Shown one piece after another: positions 6,199 to 7,982 of a stretch of 7,982 nt of DNA. The DNA lies in contig JAEZIL010000307.1 of the NCBI GenBank assembly GCA_023436685.1, forward strand, positions 1-7,982, given 5' to 3'. Numbering within the stretch: position 1 is the stretch's first letter; each line of letters starts with the position of its first letter. The notes beneath the pieces were generated by a model that searched no databases, was not told the DNA's origin, and saw only the letters and a program-made list of their open reading frames with translations. The translations under genes and the position numbers were made by a program. This DNA is from Bacteroidota bacterium. Its GTDB lineage: Bacteria > Bacteroidota > Bacteroidia > Chitinophagales > Chitinophagaceae.

Positions 6199-6897
6199 TT
6201 ATTTGTTGAACAAATACATTAAGCGAAGTACATACAAGTTGTTGAATTGGTTCTTTCGAATGTAATTATTATATCGCTCGTCTTTGTCTCGTATAGAAAA
6301 CATAGAGTATTGAAATCGTACATTCAGGAACAAGCCACCAACTAGTTTCAAGTTGACCCCTGCCAGGAAATTGATATCCGATTTCCTAAACCCGTAATTG
6401 CTTGGATCCGTATCGGGTGCGAGTGTAGGCGTTGTTATTATTTTTTCATTCGACGATATAAGGTGGGAATAAGAAAATCCTACCCCGAAATTGCTCTTAC
6501 GCTTATCAAAATAATTGATCATGATAGGCACTTCCGCATAGTTAAGGTCAATATTGTACTTGTTGATCCTTATGGGACTGCCTGCAACCGGGTCTATAAA
6601 GGGTGTAACCTGTTCTTTATGTGCGCGGCTGCCTTTTTGTACAAACAGTATTTCCATGCTGGCGGCCAGTTTATTGGCAAGGTGTGCGTACACTATACCT
6701 CCAACGTTAGCACCTACTTTATGATATCCGGCAAAATTATCACCATCTACCTGGGTAAAATTTGCACCGGCTACTACACCTCCATAAAACAAGCGGGGAA
6801 CCTCATCATAGTAACTTTGTGCATTAGCACTATAAGGCAAAACCGACGAACAAAACACAAAAGCAGTAAATGCCACTAATTTTCTAACTTTAGCCAT
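6199..6897 (-). CDS. PorT-like outer-membrane beta-barrel protein (paralogue A)
   Basis: A 232-residue predicted outer-membrane barrel and close paralogue of the gene at 5061-5744. The signal peptide spans about 1-26 (hydrophobic core AFTAFVFCSSVL, then SANA before QSYYDE). Conserved barrel blocks include LFYGG (36-40), ANFTQVDGDNFAGY (45-58), NVGGIVY (64-70), LAASMEI (77-83), LNYAEVPI (118-125), FGVGFSYSHLIS (137-148), KSDINFLAG (172-180) and LNVRFQYS (191-198). It ends LRLMYLFNK. It lacks the Gly-rich loop of its partner. It is the first gene of the operon, and its start at 6897 is only 17 bp from the divergent gene at 6915. Its ligand and role are unknown. Confidence 0.87.
   Translation of the reverse strand: MAKVRKLVAFTAFVFCSSVLPYSANAQSYYDEVPRLFYGGVVAGANFTQVDGDNFAGYHKVGANVGGIVYAHLANKLAASMEILFVQKGSRAHKEQVTPFIDPVAGSPIRINKYNIDLNYAEVPIMINYFDKRKSNFGVGFSYSHLISSNEKIITTPTLAPDTDPSNYGFRKSDINFLAGVNLKLVGGLFLNVRFQYSMFSIRDKDERYNNYIRKNQFNNLYVLRLMYLFNK
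6885..6892 (+). promoter_or_regulatory. Weak candidate -7 element for the 6915 gene
   Basis: TAACTTTA matches TAnnTTTG at 7 of 8 positions and ends 22 bases before the ATG at 6915. It sits inside the first codons of the divergent barrel gene. No -33 TTTG is seen at the expected distance. Confidence 0.22.
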
Positions 6898-6914
6898 CGA
6901 AACCGGATTGCAAA

Positions 6915-7229
6915 ATGAGCTTCAAATATACGCCAAATACACTGAAGAAACTGGAGGAGCTCTTTGAAGAGGCGCGCTATATCATACGTTACGAGAAGGG
7001 TAACTTTAATTCCGGTTATTGCATTTTAGAAGAACGGAAAGTAGTGGTGGTCAATAAATTTCTTAGCGTTGAAGGCCGTATCAATGCCCTTATAGAAATA
7101 CTTCCTAATATACAGGTAAATGAAGGTGAGCTAAGTGGCGAAATGCAAAAATGGTATAGGCAACTTAGCGAGCAGTCGGCTACCGGCAACACAGATAATT
7201 CCTCTTTACAAACTGAAATGGACCTTTAA
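6915..7229 (+). CDS. Conserved hypothetical protein, 104 residues
   Basis: Function unknown. The ordered part (about 1-86) starts MSFKYTPNTLKKLEELFEEA, a charged helix. It continues into strand-like segments RYIIRYEKGNFNSGYCILEE and RKVVVVNKFLS, then helices around 53-63 and 72-85, suggesting a small alpha/beta domain. The last about 18 residues are polar and low in complexity. There is no signal peptide or membrane span. I recall similar small proteins directly upstream of PhnP-like hydrolases in Bacteroidota genomes, but have no search result to show. The stop is followed after 2 bases by the GTG of the hydrolase, so the two are almost certainly one operon and may be translationally coupled. 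Confidence 0.8.
   Translation: MSFKYTPNTLKKLEELFEEARYIIRYEKGNFNSGYCILEERKVVVVNKFLSVEGRINALIEILPNIQVNEGELSGEMQKWYRQLSEQSATGNTDNSSLQTEMDL
6923..6930 (-). promoter_or_regulatory. Candidate promoter -7 element for the barrel-thioesterase operon
   Basis: On the minus strand this reads TATATTTG, a perfect match to the Bacteroidota -7 consensus TAnnTTTG. It predicts a leader of about 20 bases before the ATG at 6897. It lies inside codons 3-6 of the divergent gene at 6915. The -33 region is not convincing (GTTT about 17 bp upstream). Confidence 0.45.
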
Positions 7230-7231
7230 CC

Positions 7232-7982
7232 GTGAAGATTACCTTCCTTGGAACGGGTACATCTCAGGGTGTACCATTTATCGGGTGCGATTGTGCAGTG
7301 TGCACATCGCCCGACAAGCGCGATAACCGCTTGCGTACATCGGTATGGATCGAAACTCCGGAAGCCAGTATTGTGATTGATAGTGGTCCTGATTTTAGGT
7401 ATCAGATGCTAAGGGCCAATGTGAGAAGACTGGATGCCATACTTTTTACTCATGGTCATAAAGATCATACTGCCGGTCTCGACGATGTACGGGCCTATAA
7501 CTTCCATACAGGTAAAGCAATTGATGTATATGCCAATGCCGACACTCAGGAAGTATTGAAACGGGAGTTCTCTTATATATTCAGCAATCAAAATTACCCG
7601 GGTATACCACAGGTAAATATGCATACAATAACCGGTGACAACAGTTTTGATTTGAATGGCATTAAGATAACACCTATAAAAGTGCTGCATTATAAGCTGG
7701 AAGTATTAGGTTTTAGAATAGGGAATTTCACATATATAACAGATGCTAATTATATATCGCCTGAAGAGGTAAATAAATTTAAAGGCTGCGATGCGCTCGT
7801 GTTAAATGCGCTCAGGCACCAGGATCATATATCTCATTACACCCTGAAGCAGGCTATGGAAGTAGCAAAGGAAGCCAGGGTTAAAGATGCATATTTTACG
7901 CATATTAGCCATCAGTTGGGGCTACATGCAGAGGTAGAAGCTGGTTTGCCCCCTAATATGCACCTGGCGTACGACGGCCTTG
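7232..7982 (+). CDS. PhnP-like MBL-fold metallo-hydrolase, nearly complete
   Basis: A metallo-beta-lactamase-fold hydrolase, translated by hand from the GTG at 7232, with 250 residues before the right edge. It opens with KITFLGTGTSQGVPFIGCDC, the PhnP-like start, followed by a Cys19/Cys21/Cys24 cluster that in PhnP relatives binds a structural zinc. The metal-binding motif is THGHKDH (73-79: His74, His76, Asp78, His79). Further likely ligands are His153 (VLHY), Asp171 (ITDAN) and the FTHISHQLG segment (222-230). PhnP cleaves phosphoribosyl cyclic phosphate in phosphonate breakdown, but no other phn gene is present, so the substrate is open: a cyclic nucleotide or phosphodiester is plausible. 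The family is about 253 residues, so only a few are missing. The GTG is right because it gives the conserved N-terminus, two bases past the previous stop. Confidence 0.93.
   Translation, partial: MKITFLGTGTSQGVPFIGCDCAVCTSPDKRDNRLRTSVWIETPEASIVIDSGPDFRYQMLRANVRRLDAILFTHGHKDHTAGLDDVRAYNFHTGKAIDVYANADTQEVLKREFSYIFSNQNYPGIPQVNMHTITGDNSFDLNGIKITPIKVLHYKLEVLGFRIGNFTYITDANYISPEEVNKFKGCDALVLNALRHQDHISHYTLKQAMEVAKEARVKDAYFTHISHQLGLHAEVEAGLPPNMHLAYDGL

Noticed and set aside
6463..6879. Plus-strand open frame of 138 codons across the first barrel gene.
   Set aside because: It is antisense to a barrel with signal peptide and clear paralogue. Its translation has no coherent motif.
7409..7690. Minus-strand open frame in the right-hand end.
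   Set aside because: It is antisense to the metallo-hydrolase, whose zinc motifs are intact in the plus frame.
1..7982. CRISPR arrays, tRNA or rRNA genes, insertion sequences, attachment sites.
   Set aside because: I saw no spaced direct repeats, cloverleaf-like sequence, transposase or integrase motif, or terminal inverted repeats on either strand.

Overview
The window looks like chromosomal DNA from a member of the Bacteroidota, most likely near Chitinophagaceae or Sphingobacteriia. The support is AT-rich DNA with almost no Shine-Dalgarno sequences, two PorT-type outer-membrane barrels, a Bacteroidota-style anhydromuramic acid kinase (FDICPGN variant), a lineage-typical Cys-motif/carboxypeptidase-regulatory-like protein, a 50-residue DUF5670/lmo0937-type membrane peptide, and one perfect TAnnTTTG promoter element. 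No rRNA, tRNA, CRISPR, insertion sequence, phage or plasmid gene is visible.

Layout, left to right. Positions 1-712 (-) hold the N-terminal 237 residues of a beta-oxidation-type thiolase that runs off the left edge. A 161-bp divergent spacer with an 18-bp inverted repeat separates it from a CoA-binding Rossmann protein (874-1236, +), which has a textbook ribosome binding site and a hairpin terminator. That terminator runs into the TTG start of a membrane-anchored four-cysteine protein (1303-2016, +). This gene converges, 2 bp apart, on anmK (2019-3116, -). A PaiB-like FMN-binding protein (3180-3812, +) diverges from anmK and converges through a nested-palindrome hairpin on a 50-residue membrane peptide (3878-4030, -). 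An MCE/MlaD-family lipid-transport protein follows (4137-5060, +) and abuts, with no spacer, the end of a three-gene minus-strand operon (6897-5061): PorT-like barrel, hotdog thioesterase, second PorT-like barrel. Only 17 bp beyond that operon start, a divergent pair begins: a conserved 104-residue protein (6915-7229) and a PhnP-type metallo-hydrolase with a GTG start (7232 to the right edge, nearly complete).

Functionally this is ordinary core and envelope metabolism: acyl-CoA turnover (thiolase, CoA-binding protein, thioesterase), cell-wall recycling (AnmK), envelope lipid transport (MCE) and outer-membrane barrels. Gene packing is tight and strands switch often, so promoters and terminators probably overlap neighbouring coding sequence in several places. 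I found no convincing undescribed defence or mobile system. The best leads are the barrel-thioesterase-barrel operon, the conserved small protein coupled to the PhnP-like hydrolase, the cytosolic Cys-motif protein, and the terminator/start-codon overlap at about 1266-1305.
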